This document shows, one piece after another, positions 1 through 7,948 of a DNA stretch of 30,015 nt; the stretch's first letter is position 1; every line of letters starts with the position of its first letter. The position numbers were made by a program, and so were the translations under genes. The notes under the pieces are model-generated. The model was not told where the DNA came from. It saw only the letters and a list, made by a program, of their open reading frames with translations, and did no database searches. The DNA lies in the NCBI GenBank assembly GCA_947624925.1, contig CANQMG010000006.1, forward strand, positions 1 through 30,015, in the 5' to 3' direction. Origin of the DNA: an uncultured Clostridia bacterium (GTDB lineage Bacteria; Bacillota; Clostridia; TANB77; CAG-508).

Positions 1-433
1 CAGCAGAATTACCTCTTGTTACATTTACAACTTTTACAGGAACATCAACATAATTTCCAGATTTATATTTTGATGCAATACCCCAACTTCCAATAGGTAA
101 TGGATTAGATTTTGATGATGTTTCGCCATTTACAGAAGTTGTTTGTGTTGTAGATGAATTTTGTTGAGTAGAACTATTACTTAATGTACTAGAAGAATTA
201 GAATTATCTATAGAACTTTGATTATTTAAAATGTTGTTACTACTTGTCTGTTCGGTTGAATTAGCGATGTTTACATTTTTTTGTGTATCTTGATATTGTG
301 ATAAATTATAATTTTCATCTTTGTTTATATTATTATACATTATAAAATAGACTCCACCTAAAATTAAAGCACATATAATAACAGCAATTATTATAACTGT
401 GGTTAAACTTATAGTTATTTTTTTATTTTCCAT
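1..433 (-). CDS. Membrane-anchored extracytoplasmic protein, N-terminal part (runs off left edge)
   Basis: The first 144 codons of a minus-strand gene are present; the C-terminus lies outside the window. The protein opens with a short basic stretch (MENKK), then one hydrophobic segment at about residues 7-32 (VIIIAVIICALILGG). No lipobox cysteine is seen, so it is probably a signal anchor. A linker rich in Ser, Thr, Asn and Gln follows to about residue 110. A more folded-looking stretch then begins (GSWGIASKYKSG, then YVDVPVKVVNVTRG) and runs to the edge. The start was chosen because an AAAGGGG sequence lies about 10 bases upstream and no better in-frame start exists. The layout suggests a surface protein with a disordered spacer and an outer domain. 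The family is not recognised. Confidence 0.7.
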   Translation of the reverse strand, partial: MENKKITISLTTVIIIAVIICALILGGVYFIMYNNINKDENYNLSQYQDTQKNVNIANSTEQTSSNNILNNQSSIDNSNSSSTLSNSSTQQNSSTTQTTSVNGETSSKSNPLPIGSWGIASKYKSGNYVDVPVKVVNVTRGNSA

Positions 434-462
434 TTTAACTTTTCCCCTTTCTTTTGTTTCAT
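415..462 (-). other. Possible 15-codon ORF overlapping the start of the next gene
   Basis: An ATG with a well-placed GGAG (five bases between) opens a 15-codon, lysine-rich frame that ends inside the first codons of the membrane protein starting at 433. Its own ribosome-binding site is better than that of the larger gene. It could therefore feed ribosomes to the larger gene by translational coupling, or it may be chance in A-rich DNA. Confidence 0.15.
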
Positions 463-493
463 TTTTTCTCCTTTTTTCATATAACCTAAAATT

Positions 494-522
494 AATATAT
501 CATATTGTGTCATTTTATTCAA
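494..522 (-). promoter_or_regulatory. SigA-type promoter for the membrane protein at 1-433
   Basis: On the minus strand, TTGAAT and TATATT are separated by 17 bases, with TGA just before the -10 box. The predicted transcript start is about 50 bases upstream of the ATG at 433. Only sequence match supports it. Confidence 0.5.
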
Positions 523-621
523 GAAATTTTTAGAACATTTTAATAATTTTGTAATTACGTAAAATTTAATATTATAAACTTTTTTAGATAATAATATACT
601 CAAAAGAAATACGAAAATATC

Positions 622-1548
622 TTATAAAATTTCATTTTCTATGTCTTCTGATGTTATTTTAAAATATTTCATAAGTTCTAATGCATTTGCTGATTTTCCA
701 AATGTATCTTTAATTCCCATTCTAATTACCTTAGTTGGATATTCTTCTGATAAAACCTCACATACACTACTTCCTAGTCCTCCAATTATACTGTGATCTT
801 CAATTGTTATAATCTTTTTGGTTTCCTTTGCTGCCTTAATTATTATATCTTTATCTATTGGTTTTATAGTATGAATATCTATAACCCTTATATCTATTCC
901 TTTTTCTTTTAAACTTTCTTTAGCTTTAATAGCTTCACTAACAGTTACACCTGTTGCTATAACAGTTGCATCTATTCCATTTCCTATTTGTATGCCTTTT
1001 CCTATTTCAAACTTCTGATTATTATCATATATTATTGGAGTAGCAAGTCTGCATAACCTTAAATATACTGGCCCTTTTATTTTAGAAATTTCTTCTATAG
1101 CCCACTTTGTTTGCGTATCATCTGATGTACACATAACTGTCATATTAGGTAATGTTCTCATTAGGCTTAAATCTTCTAACATTTGATGTGTTGCACCATC
1201 TTCTCCAACTGTTATTCCACAATGTGTTGCACATATCTTTACATTTAAGTTTGGATAACAAATACTGTTTCTAATTTGATCATATGCCCTTCCTGCAGCA
1301 AAAACAGCAAATGTGCTTACATATGGTATATTTCCACATGTTGAAAGTCCCGCAGCAGTTCCTAGCATATCTTGTTCTGCTATTCCTATGTTAAAAAATC
1401 TATTGGGAAATTTTTTTGCAAATATATTTGTTTTCGTAGCACTAGATAAATCTGCATCTAGTACTATAATATCATTATTTTTTTCTCCTAGAATTGCTAA
1501 TGCTTCCCCATAACTTTGTCTTGTTGCAATCTTATTATTTAAATCCAT
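622..1548 (-). CDS. Transketolase, C-terminal subunit
   Basis: This 308-residue protein is the C-terminal half of a split transketolase: the pyrimidine-binding domain (about 1-165) followed by the transketolase C-terminal domain (about 185-300). The segment FFNIGIAEQD carries the conserved glutamate (E58) that activates thiamine diphosphate. With the partner encoded just upstream it should transfer two-carbon ketol units between sugar phosphates in the non-oxidative pentose phosphate pathway. The two halves are nine bases apart, each with its own ribosome-binding site (AGGAG here). Split transketolases are common in Clostridia and archaea, so this is not a broken gene. It is the last gene of the tsaE operon; no clear terminator hairpin follows. 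A 1-deoxyxylulose-5-phosphate synthase-like role is less likely, because that enzyme is normally a single chain. Confidence 0.93.
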   Translation of the reverse strand: MDLNNKIATRQSYGEALAILGEKNNDIIVLDADLSSATKTNIFAKKFPNRFFNIGIAEQDMLGTAAGLSTCGNIPYVSTFAVFAAGRAYDQIRNSICYPNLNVKICATHCGITVGEDGATHQMLEDLSLMRTLPNMTVMCTSDDTQTKWAIEEISKIKGPVYLRLCRLATPIIYDNNQKFEIGKGIQIGNGIDATVIATGVTVSEAIKAKESLKEKGIDIRVIDIHTIKPIDKDIIIKAAKETKKIITIEDHSIIGGLGSSVCEVLSEEYPTKVIRMGIKDTFGKSANALELMKYFKITSEDIENEIL

Positions 1549-1557
1549 ATTACACTC

Positions 1558-2379
1558 CTAAATTAATAATTCTTTTACCGCCATATCATATTCTTCTTTA
1601 TTTGGTGCTTTTCCATGCCATCCAACTTGGTTTTCCATATATGATATTCCTTTTCCCTTAACTGTTTTTGCAATTATTACAGTTGGTTTTCCTTTTATAT
1701 TTTTTGCTACTTCAAAAGCCTTTAATATTTCATCAATATCATTTCCATCAATATTTATTACTTCAAAACCAAAACTTTTAAATTTTTTATCAATTGGATA
1801 AGGGCTCATTACATTATCAATTGTCCCATCTATCTGTAAATTATTATTATCTACTATTAGGCACAAATTATCTAATTTATAGTGTGAAGAAGTCATAGCA
1901 GCCTCCCAAATTTGTCCTTCTTCTATTTCGCCATCACCAACTAAACAATAAACTCTATAATTTTTATTCTTTAGTTTTGCATTTAATGCCATACCATTTG
2001 CTGTAGACAAGCCTTGACCTAATGAACCTGTTGTCATATCAACACCAGGAACATTTTTCATATCTGGGTGACCTTGAAGAATACTATCTATTTTTCTAAA
2101 TGTAAGAAGTTTATTTACTTCAAAATATCCTCTATGTGCTAAAACGCTATATAAAGCTGGAGATGCATGACCTTTTGATAATACAAATCTATCTCTATCT
2201 TCATCTTTCGGTTTATTTGGATTTATATTCATTTCATTAAAATATAATACTGTTAAAATATCTGCACAAGATAAAGCTCCTCCTGGATGCCCTGAATTTG
2301 CACTATACACTGCATCAATAATTCCTCTTCTAACTTCTTTTGCCTTTGTTTCTAATTCTTTAATATCAGTAATCTTCAA
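1558..2379 (-). CDS. Transketolase, N-terminal subunit
   Basis: This 273-residue protein is the thiamine diphosphate-binding half of a split transketolase. It has the substrate and cofactor segments SGHPGGALS (about 29-37) and SKGHASPALY (about 68-77). It also has the classical ThDP/metal motif, GDGEIEEGQ (148-156) followed about 25 residues later by DNNNLQIDG. It would form an alpha2beta2 enzyme with the C-terminal subunit encoded immediately downstream. The start codon is TTG, preceded by GGGAGG with five bases between; no ATG fits better. The gene begins 15 bases after the Lon-like protease gene, so both belong to one transcript. Placement next to translation and protein quality-control genes looks like operon stacking, not a metabolic partnership. 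Confidence 0.93.
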   Translation of the reverse strand: MKITDIKELETKAKEVRRGIIDAVYSANSGHPGGALSCADILTVLYFNEMNINPNKPKDEDRDRFVLSKGHASPALYSVLAHRGYFEVNKLLTFRKIDSILQGHPDMKNVPGVDMTTGSLGQGLSTANGMALNAKLKNKNYRVYCLVGDGEIEEGQIWEAAMTSSHYKLDNLCLIVDNNNLQIDGTIDNVMSPYPIDKKFKSFGFEVINIDGNDIDEILKAFEVAKNIKGKPTVIIAKTVKGKGISYMENQVGWHGKAPNKEEYDMAVKELLI

Positions 2380-2394
2380 TTTTACCTCCCAATT

Positions 2395-4788
2395 TTAATA
2401 ATTTTTATCTTTGCTTATTTCAGCGTATTTTTTTAATTTTTCATATACTAAATAATTTACTGTACCAGCTGGGAATTTTCCATTTTTATCCTTTTTACCT
2501 GCAGGAACACCAGTTAATATTTCTATTCCCTCTTCTATTGTTGATATAGCATAAATATGAAATTTTTTATTTTTTACATCTTCTACCACTTCATCTGATA
2601 AATTCAAATTTCTTACATTTTGTATTGGTATCATAACACCATGAGAACCATCTAATCCTCTCATTTTACAAATTTGATGATATCCTTCTATTTTTGCGTT
2701 TACTCCTCCAATTGGTTGAATTTCTCCTTTTTGATTTACAGAACCCGTAACTGCTATAGCTTGATTTATTGGAACTTCTGACAAGCTAGATAATAATGCA
2801 TATAACTCTGTGCTAGATGCACTATCTCCATCCACTCCATTATATAACTGTTCAAAACATATACTTGCTGTTAAAGATAAAGGCATATCTTGTGCAAACA
2901 TTTCACCAATGTATCCATTTAGTATTAGCACACCTTTAGAATGTGTAGATCCTGATAAATCAACTTCTCTTTCTACATTTATAATTCCACTTTTTCCTGT
3001 ATATGTGTTTGCAGTTATTTTTGCCGGTTTTCCAAATGTATAGTCGCCAATAGTCATTACAGTTAAACCATTTATTTGTCCTACTTTACTTCCTTTAGTA
3101 TCTATTAAAAGAGTATTATCCTTTATCATTTCTGCATATTTAGCATCATATTTTTTTACTCTTTCTATTCTTTCAAACAATGCCTTTTTAACATGTTCTT
3201 CTTTCACAACTTTTGATTTATCCATTTTAGCCCAAGTACATGCTTCGCCTAATATTTGAGATAAATCATTAAATCTTGTAGATATTTTATTTTGGTCTTC
3301 TGCTAGTCTTGAAGCATATTCTATTATTTTTGCTGTAGCATATTTATCCAAATGTAACAAACCTTCTTGCTCACAGAATCCATGTATAAATCTAGCAAGT
3401 TTTATAATATTTTCATTATTTCTTTGAGCTTCTTCTTCGAATTCAACTTTAGCTTTAAATAATTTTTTAAAATCTGAATCCATAGCTAAAAGCGTATGAT
3501 ATATATTTGCATTTCCTATTAATATTACCTTAACATTTAGTGGTATAGGTTCTGGCTTTAATGATACCATAACCATAGATGAACGCTGATCCATTGTATT
3601 TTCTATTCCAATTTCTTTTACACGCAAAGCTTTTTTTAATGCTTCATAACACATAGGATTAGAAATTAAGTCCTTTGCTTGGAATATTATATATCCACCA
3701 TTTGCTTGTTGTAATAATCCAGGTTTTAACATAGTATAATCAGTTTTTAATGAACCATAATAATTCTCATATTCTAGTTTCCCAAAAATATTGTGATATG
3801 AATAATTAGAATCCATTATTACTGGAGCACCTTCTAAATTACTATTATCTACAAATAAATTAACTCTGTAGTTTAGCCATGGTTGATTTTGTATTTGCAT
3901 TTGAATTTGTTGTATTCCATTTTGGATTGGTTGCTGTTGTTTTTGTTCAATAAAACTTGGTATATTTTTTAAAATATTTTTCTTTATATCGTCTAAAAAT
4001 TTATTTATTTTTTTATTTCTTTTATATTTTGATTTTACATAATTTATATGAGCATTAACTGTCATTAATGCAATGTTAGATTGCCATTCTTCAATTTTTT
4101 TATCAGCTTCTTTTTCTATTGATTTTATTTGGCTTATTGCAGATATAATTTGTTCTTGAACAATACTAGATTTATCTTCAAATTCCTTTTTTATATCTTC
4201 ATCTAATTTCTCGTATTCTTCTTCTTGCAATGTTTTTCCATTAAAAATTGGCATCATATATATGCCATTTTGTGCAGCCTTTACTTCAAATCCATATTTT
4301 GCAGATTCTTTATTTAATTTTTCTAATAAATTTGCTCTTTTTTGTTCATATTTTTGCTTAATTATATTTTTTTCTTTTTCAAAATCCTCATTACTAAATG
4401 TATTATTTATATCATTTTTTATGTCTATTATAAATTGATCCATTAATTCTTTAAATTCTTTTCCTTGACCTGCTGGTAAATCAACAGCAATAGGTTCATT
4501 TTGATTATCAAAATTATATATATAACACCAATCACTTGGTATTTTTTTCTTTTTTGAAATATCTTCCAAATATCTTTTTGTATACATTGTTTTTCCAACA
4601 CCGCTTGGACCTTCTAAATATAAATTATATCCTCTTACATCAACATTTAGTCCAAACTCTAATGCTTTAATACCTCTTTCTTGCCCTATACCAGTAACAA
4701 TTGGATCTAATTCTTGTGTAGTTTCAAAATTAAATATATCTGGATTACAATATTTTTTTAAACTTTTATAACTTAATTCACTTTTCAT
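2395..4788 (-). CDS. Lon-family ATP-binding serine protease (AAA_32/LonB-like type)
   Basis: This 797-residue protein has an AAA-type P-loop near the N-terminus (GPSGVGKT, 60-67). A long charged, probably coiled-coil insertion follows (about 120-270), then the rest of the ATPase-like module, including ANGGYIIFQAKDL and RVKEIG. A C-terminal Lon protease domain completes it. The catalytic Ser is in DGDSASS (S656) and the Lys in GGVNAKIEG (K699). Their 43-residue spacing equals that of E. coli Lon (679/722). The usual acidic Walker B pair is not obvious, as in other AAA_32-type Lon relatives, so ATP turnover may be weak. A longer frame begins at 4854, but GGAGGG with six bases before the ATG at 4788 decides the start. 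It probably degrades unfolded or specific cytoplasmic proteins; the true substrates are unknown. Confidence 0.9.
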   Translation of the reverse strand: MKSELSYKSLKKYCNPDIFNFETTQELDPIVTGIGQERGIKALEFGLNVDVRGYNLYLEGPSGVGKTMYTKRYLEDISKKKKIPSDWCYIYNFDNQNEPIAVDLPAGQGKEFKELMDQFIIDIKNDINNTFSNEDFEKEKNIIKQKYEQKRANLLEKLNKESAKYGFEVKAAQNGIYMMPIFNGKTLQEEEYEKLDEDIKKEFEDKSSIVQEQIISAISQIKSIEKEADKKIEEWQSNIALMTVNAHINYVKSKYKRNKKINKFLDDIKKNILKNIPSFIEQKQQQPIQNGIQQIQMQIQNQPWLNYRVNLFVDNSNLEGAPVIMDSNYSYHNIFGKLEYENYYGSLKTDYTMLKPGLLQQANGGYIIFQAKDLISNPMCYEALKKALRVKEIGIENTMDQRSSMVMVSLKPEPIPLNVKVILIGNANIYHTLLAMDSDFKKLFKAKVEFEEEAQRNNENIIKLARFIHGFCEQEGLLHLDKYATAKIIEYASRLAEDQNKISTRFNDLSQILGEACTWAKMDKSKVVKEEHVKKALFERIERVKKYDAKYAEMIKDNTLLIDTKGSKVGQINGLTVMTIGDYTFGKPAKITANTYTGKSGIINVEREVDLSGSTHSKGVLILNGYIGEMFAQDMPLSLTASICFEQLYNGVDGDSASSTELYALLSSLSEVPINQAIAVTGSVNQKGEIQPIGGVNAKIEGYHQICKMRGLDGSHGVMIPIQNVRNLNLSDEVVEDVKNKKFHIYAISTIEEGIEILTGVPAGKKDKNGKFPAGTVNYLVYEKLKKYAEISKDKNY

Positions 4789-4825
4789 TTGTTTCCCTCC
4801 AAATAATATACTTTTATTCTTTATA

Positions 4826-4854
4826 AAAATATCATATAGTTCAATTTTTTTCAA
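4826..4854 (-). promoter_or_regulatory. Possible internal promoter before the Lon-like protease gene
   Basis: Minus strand TTGAAA and TATTTT are 17 bases apart, in the 93-base gap between rimI and the protease gene. The gap is unusually long for this operon, which otherwise overlaps or has 2-15 base gaps. That supports separate initiation, but the AT-rich context makes chance matches likely. Confidence 0.35.
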
Positions 4855-4881
4855 TATATTTTATAAATCAATCATAATATT

Positions 4882-5325
4882 TTATTTAAGCAATTCCAAT
4901 GTCATTAGAATTGCGTCATCTACTCCATTATAATAATTTTTTCTTTTTCCCACTTCTTTAAAATTATATTTTTTATATAAATTTATTGCAATATTATTGT
5001 TAATATTTACTTCTAAAGTTAATATTCTTATTTTTTCACTTTTAGCAATTTTTATAAGTTCTTCTAATAACATAGTTCCAATTTTTTTATTTCTATAATC
5101 TTTTTTTACTACAATATTTGTTATATGAGCTTCATCAAGTACAGACCATATTCCAGCATAACCTACTACTTGCTCATTTTCTAATGCAACAATATACTTA
5201 GAATTTGGATTTTTAAGTTCATCCTCCAGAACATTTCTATTCCAGAATTCATCAAATTCTTCTTTTAATTTACTAGATATTTCATTTAAATGCATCAAAT
5301 TCATTTTACAAATTTTTATTGCCAT
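4882..5325 (-). CDS. rimI: Ribosomal protein bS18-alanine N-acetyltransferase (GNAT)
   Basis: This 147-residue single-domain GNAT enzyme matches the usual RimI length. The acetyl-CoA pyrophosphate-binding loop is visible as VVKKDYRNKKIGTMLLEEL (about 72-90, the R/Q-x-x-G-x-G/A region). The C-terminal pattern NINNNIAINLYKKYNFKEVGKRKNYY is typical of RimI: an Asn/Ala run before LYKKYGF, then the tyrosine pair. It is predicted to acetylate the N-terminus of ribosomal protein S18, although some RimI proteins act more widely. The gene overlaps the end of tsaB by 20 bases and has GAGG upstream of its ATG inside tsaB. The tsaE-tsaB-rimI order is widely conserved in Firmicutes, which supports the name over a generic acetyltransferase. 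Confidence 0.88.
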   Translation of the reverse strand: MAIKICKMNLMHLNEISSKLKEEFDEFWNRNVLEDELKNPNSKYIVALENEQVVGYAGIWSVLDEAHITNIVVKKDYRNKKIGTMLLEELIKIAKSEKIRILTLEVNINNNIAINLYKKYNFKEVGKRKNYYNGVDDAILMTLELLK

Positions 5326-6010
5326 TATTTTTTTCCTCTAACATTCTTTCAGCATTTGATTTTCTTAAATATAAAGGTGTAAGTGAGAATGTTTCTTCTT
5401 TATTATTTTTTATTTTGTTATATGCTGCAATTCCAATATTAGTTGCATTTAGTTCATTATTCTCTTCAAAAATAGCATTGTTTCCAAACTTTTCTATTAT
5501 GTAATTCTTATAACTTATTAAGCCGTCACCAACAAATATAATGCTTTTTTCTTTATTTATATATTCATTTAGAATATTAATTATATTATCAGTTTTAAAT
5601 TCATCTATTTGTATGTACTTTCCTTCTTTATGTTCAAATAACCCTGCATACACATTGTCATTTTTTGCATCTATTAAAGAACATATTATTCCTTCTTTTT
5701 TTACGTTATATGCTAATGCCTCTAATGAGCTTATTCCTATTCCATTTTTTTGTGTAACATCAATAAAAGCTTTTATCGTTGCAATACCTATTCTAATACC
5801 AGTAAAAGAACCTGGTCCTTTATCTGAACAAAACAAATCTATGTCTCCAATTTTTAAATTTGTTTCATTAAAAATCTTTTCTATTAATGGCATTAATTTT
5901 ATTGAATGTGTATTATCATCATTTATTGTTTTTTCTTTTATTAAAACATTATCTTCTAGTATTGCAACAGAGCATATCTTACTAGATGTTTCTATAGCTA
6001 ATATTTTCAT
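5306..6010 (-). CDS. tsaB: tRNA t6A threonylcarbamoyltransferase complex subunit TsaB
   Basis: This 234-residue protein has the ASKHA fold signature of TsaB: MKILAIETSSKICSVAIL at the N-terminus, then THSIKLMPLIEKI and the hallmark DKGPGSFTGIRIG (about 63-75). With TsaD, TsaE and TsaC it makes N6-threonylcarbamoyladenosine at position 37 of ANN-decoding tRNAs; TsaB itself is a non-catalytic scaffold that dimerises with TsaD. TsaD and TsaC are not in the window. The start lies two bases after the tsaE stop, with GAGG inside the end of tsaE, and the gene overlaps rimI by 20 bases, so translation is probably coupled. Length and motifs are normal. Confidence 0.95.
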   Translation of the reverse strand: MKILAIETSSKICSVAILEDNVLIKEKTINDDNTHSIKLMPLIEKIFNETNLKIGDIDLFCSDKGPGSFTGIRIGIATIKAFIDVTQKNGIGISSLEALAYNVKKEGIICSLIDAKNDNVYAGLFEHKEGKYIQIDEFKTDNIINILNEYINKEKSIIFVGDGLISYKNYIIEKFGNNAIFEENNELNATNIGIAAYNKIKNNKEETFSLTPLYLRKSNAERMLEEKNNGNKNL

Positions 6011-6012
6011 TT

Positions 6013-6438
6013 TTACCTCATATATTCTATTTGTATTATTCTACAATTATCATCATTTTTATCTTTATTTATATTAATTTTAATGTATTCCTTAGGTAGA
6101 GCTTCCTTAATAATTTCTCCCCATTCTATTATGCAAATTCCTTTAGCAAAATATTCTTCTCCACCTATAGCATAAAATTCAGATACATCAGAAAGTCTAT
6201 AAACATCAAAATGATAAATGTTTATCTTTTCATTTTTATACTCATTAACAATAGTGAATGTAGGACTAGATATTTCGTCTTGTAAATCATAATATGATAA
6301 AAATCCTTCTGTAAATTTAGTTTTTCCAGCTCCCAATTCTCCGTTTAGAACAATTACATCACCAATTTTTGCTTTGCTTGCTATGTTTTTTGCAATCTGC
6401 ATTGTTTCTTTTTCTGATTTTGTTATTATTTCTTGCAT
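6013..6438 (-). CDS. tsaE: tRNA t6A biosynthesis ATPase TsaE
   Basis: This 141-residue P-loop protein has Walker A at 33-40 (GELGAGKT). TsaE signatures follow: SSPTFTIVNEY, then IYHFDVYRL and IIEWGE. TsaE hydrolyses ATP to drive the t6A-modifying TsaB-TsaD complex through its cycle. It is the first gene of the operon that continues through tsaB, rimI, the Lon-like protease and transketolase. A strong promoter lies about 85-110 bases upstream. The ribosome-binding site is AAGGG with a seven-base gap to the ATG at 6438. Nothing in it is unusual. Confidence 0.95.
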   Translation of the reverse strand: MQEIITKSEKETMQIAKNIASKAKIGDVIVLNGELGAGKTKFTEGFLSYYDLQDEISSPTFTIVNEYKNEKINIYHFDVYRLSDVSEFYAIGGEEYFAKGICIIEWGEIIKEALPKEYIKININKDKNDDNCRIIQIEYMR

Positions 6439-6474
6439 AATTTACCCTTTATTATTTCTTTAAATATAACCTAT

Positions 6475-6506
6475 GTAAAAGCGTCAAGATTGCTTCTTAC
6501 GTTTAC
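6475..6506 (-). promoter_or_regulatory. Imperfect hairpin in the tsaE leader
   Basis: In the leader RNA, GTAAA pairs with TTTAC and CGT with ACG across a two-base bulge. A top stem AAGA/TCTT closes a five-base loop. It sits between the predicted transcript start and the tsaE ribosome-binding site. No T-run follows, so it is not a terminator; it may be chance or an mRNA-stability element. Confidence 0.2.
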
Positions 6507-6521
6507 ATATTTATTGTCTTT

Positions 6522-6550
6522 ATTATAGCAATACTATCTTTTAATTGCAA
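6522..6550 (-). promoter_or_regulatory. Promoter of the tsaE operon
   Basis: Minus strand TTGCAA and a perfect TATAAT lie 17 bases apart. The site is between the desulfurase terminator (6594-6614) and tsaE, and gives a leader of roughly 75 bases. Confidence 0.65.
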
Positions 6551-6593
6551 TACAATATTTTTATTTTAACAAATTTTATTTATTCTTTATAAA

Positions 6594-6614
6594 AAGCAGG
6601 CTCAAGACCTGCTT
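6594..6614 (-). terminator. Intrinsic terminator of the cysteine desulfurase gene
   Basis: Read on the minus strand, AAGCAGG and CCTGCTT form a seven-base-pair stem with a seven-base loop, directly followed by more T residues. It begins six bases after the desulfurase stop codon and separates that gene from the tsaE promoter. Confidence 0.8.
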
Positions 6615-6620
6615 ATAATT

Positions 6621-7785
6621 TTATTTTATTATTGTATTATGTTGTAATCTCATATTTTGTACTATTTTTACTAAGTTATTAATAAGAAAATCTACATCTT
6701 CTTTTGTATTTTCTATACCAAATGTAACTCTTAATGAACCAAATGCTAATTCTTTAGGTAGTCCTATAGCAACAAGTACGTGAGAAGGATCAGATGAGCC
6801 CGAAGAGCACGCAGAACCTGTAGAAGTACAAATTCCGCACTTCATCTAATTTTAATAAAAGTTCTTCTCCTTCTATTCCTTTAAAAGATATATTGCTATT
6901 TCCTGGTAATCTATTATTTAAATCTCCATTTATTTTTATATCTGGAATACTATTTTTTACTTTATCAAAATAATAATCTCTTAAGCTCAATAATTTTTCA
7001 TTATACTCATCAAAATTATTATATACAAGTTTTATTGCCTCACCTATTCCAACTATTCCAGCAATATTTTCCGTTCCTGCTCTTTTATCTTTTTCTTGAT
7101 GTCCACCATCTTGAATTTTACTAAAACTTACACCATCTCTTACAAATAAAGCGCCAACGCCCTTTGGACCATAAAATTTATGTGCAGACATAGATAATAA
7201 ATCTATATTTAGTTTTTGTACATCTATCCTAATATTTCCAACAGCCTGGACAGCATCTGTATGAAAGTATATATTATAATTCCTTGCAATTTCTCCAATT
7301 TTTTCTATTGGCTCTATTGTTCCAATTTCATTATTAGCAAACATAATTGAAATTAATATTGTAGTTTTTCTTATACTATTTTTTAATTCTTCTAAATTAA
7401 TAAATCCATTTTCATCTACATTAAGATAAGTTACTTCAAAGCCTTCTTTTTCAAGAGTTCTGCATGTATTTAATACTGCTGGATGTTCTATCTTTGATGT
7501 AATAATATGATTTCCTTTATGTTTATTAGCAAAGCAAACTCCTTTAATTGCAAGATTATCACTTTCACTACCACAGCTTGTAAAATATATTTCTTTTGGA
7601 TTGGCATTTATAACATTAGCAATATTTTCTCTTTGATACTCAATAATCTTTTTATTTTTCCTTCCTATACTATATAGTGATGATGGATTTCCATAACTTA
7701 TATAAAAATATGGTAACATTTTATTTAATACTTCTTGGCTTACTGCTGTTGTAGCAGCATGATCAAAATATCTTATTTTTTGCAT
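6621..7785 (-). pseudogene. Cysteine desulfurase (NifS/IscS-like), frameshifted
   Basis: This class-V aminotransferase-fold enzyme would take sulfur from cysteine for Fe-S clusters and tRNA thiolation. The first frame (7785 down to about 6841, 315 codons) carries the N-terminal signature YFDHAATTAV. It also carries the PLP lysine in SAHKFYGPKGVG (K203). At 6836-6840 one extra base shifts the frame; the original frame soon hits TGA. The remaining 72 or so codons continue in the next frame to 6621 and contain the catalytic-cysteine loop TSTGSACSSGSSDPSHV. Joined, the two parts give about 387 residues with the cysteine near 326, the usual size and position for IscS. Everything else is intact, so this is a very recent mutation, an assembly error or, less likely, recoding; the site is not a slippery homopolymer. 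The start has GAGGAG upstream. No nifU or Rrf2-type regulator gene is adjacent. Confidence 0.88.
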
Positions 7786-7895
7786 AATATATCTCCTCTT
7801 TTTTCTATTCTATGATATATATTATGCTATTTTTGTTAAATTATTTAATTAGCTGTTTCATTTTATTATTAAATCTTGAAAAAATTTGAAAAGGG

Positions 7896-7922
7896 TGGAA
7901 AAGAGAACTGTCCCATTTTCCA
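7896..7922 (+). repeat. Short palindromic repeat, copy A
   Basis: Its arms TGGAAAA and TTTTCCA flank the core GAGAACTGTCCCA. It is identical over 27 bases to the minus strand of copy C. It lies 27 bases beyond the stop codon of the phosphotransferase gene, between that gene and the desulfurase gene. Confidence 0.85.
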
Positions 7923-7948
7923 TTCATCCTTACATGTTATCTATATTT

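Noticed and set aside
622..2379. Transketolase seen as one gene broken in two
   Set aside because: Each half has its own start and ribosome-binding site, and two-subunit transketolases are normal in Clostridia and archaea.
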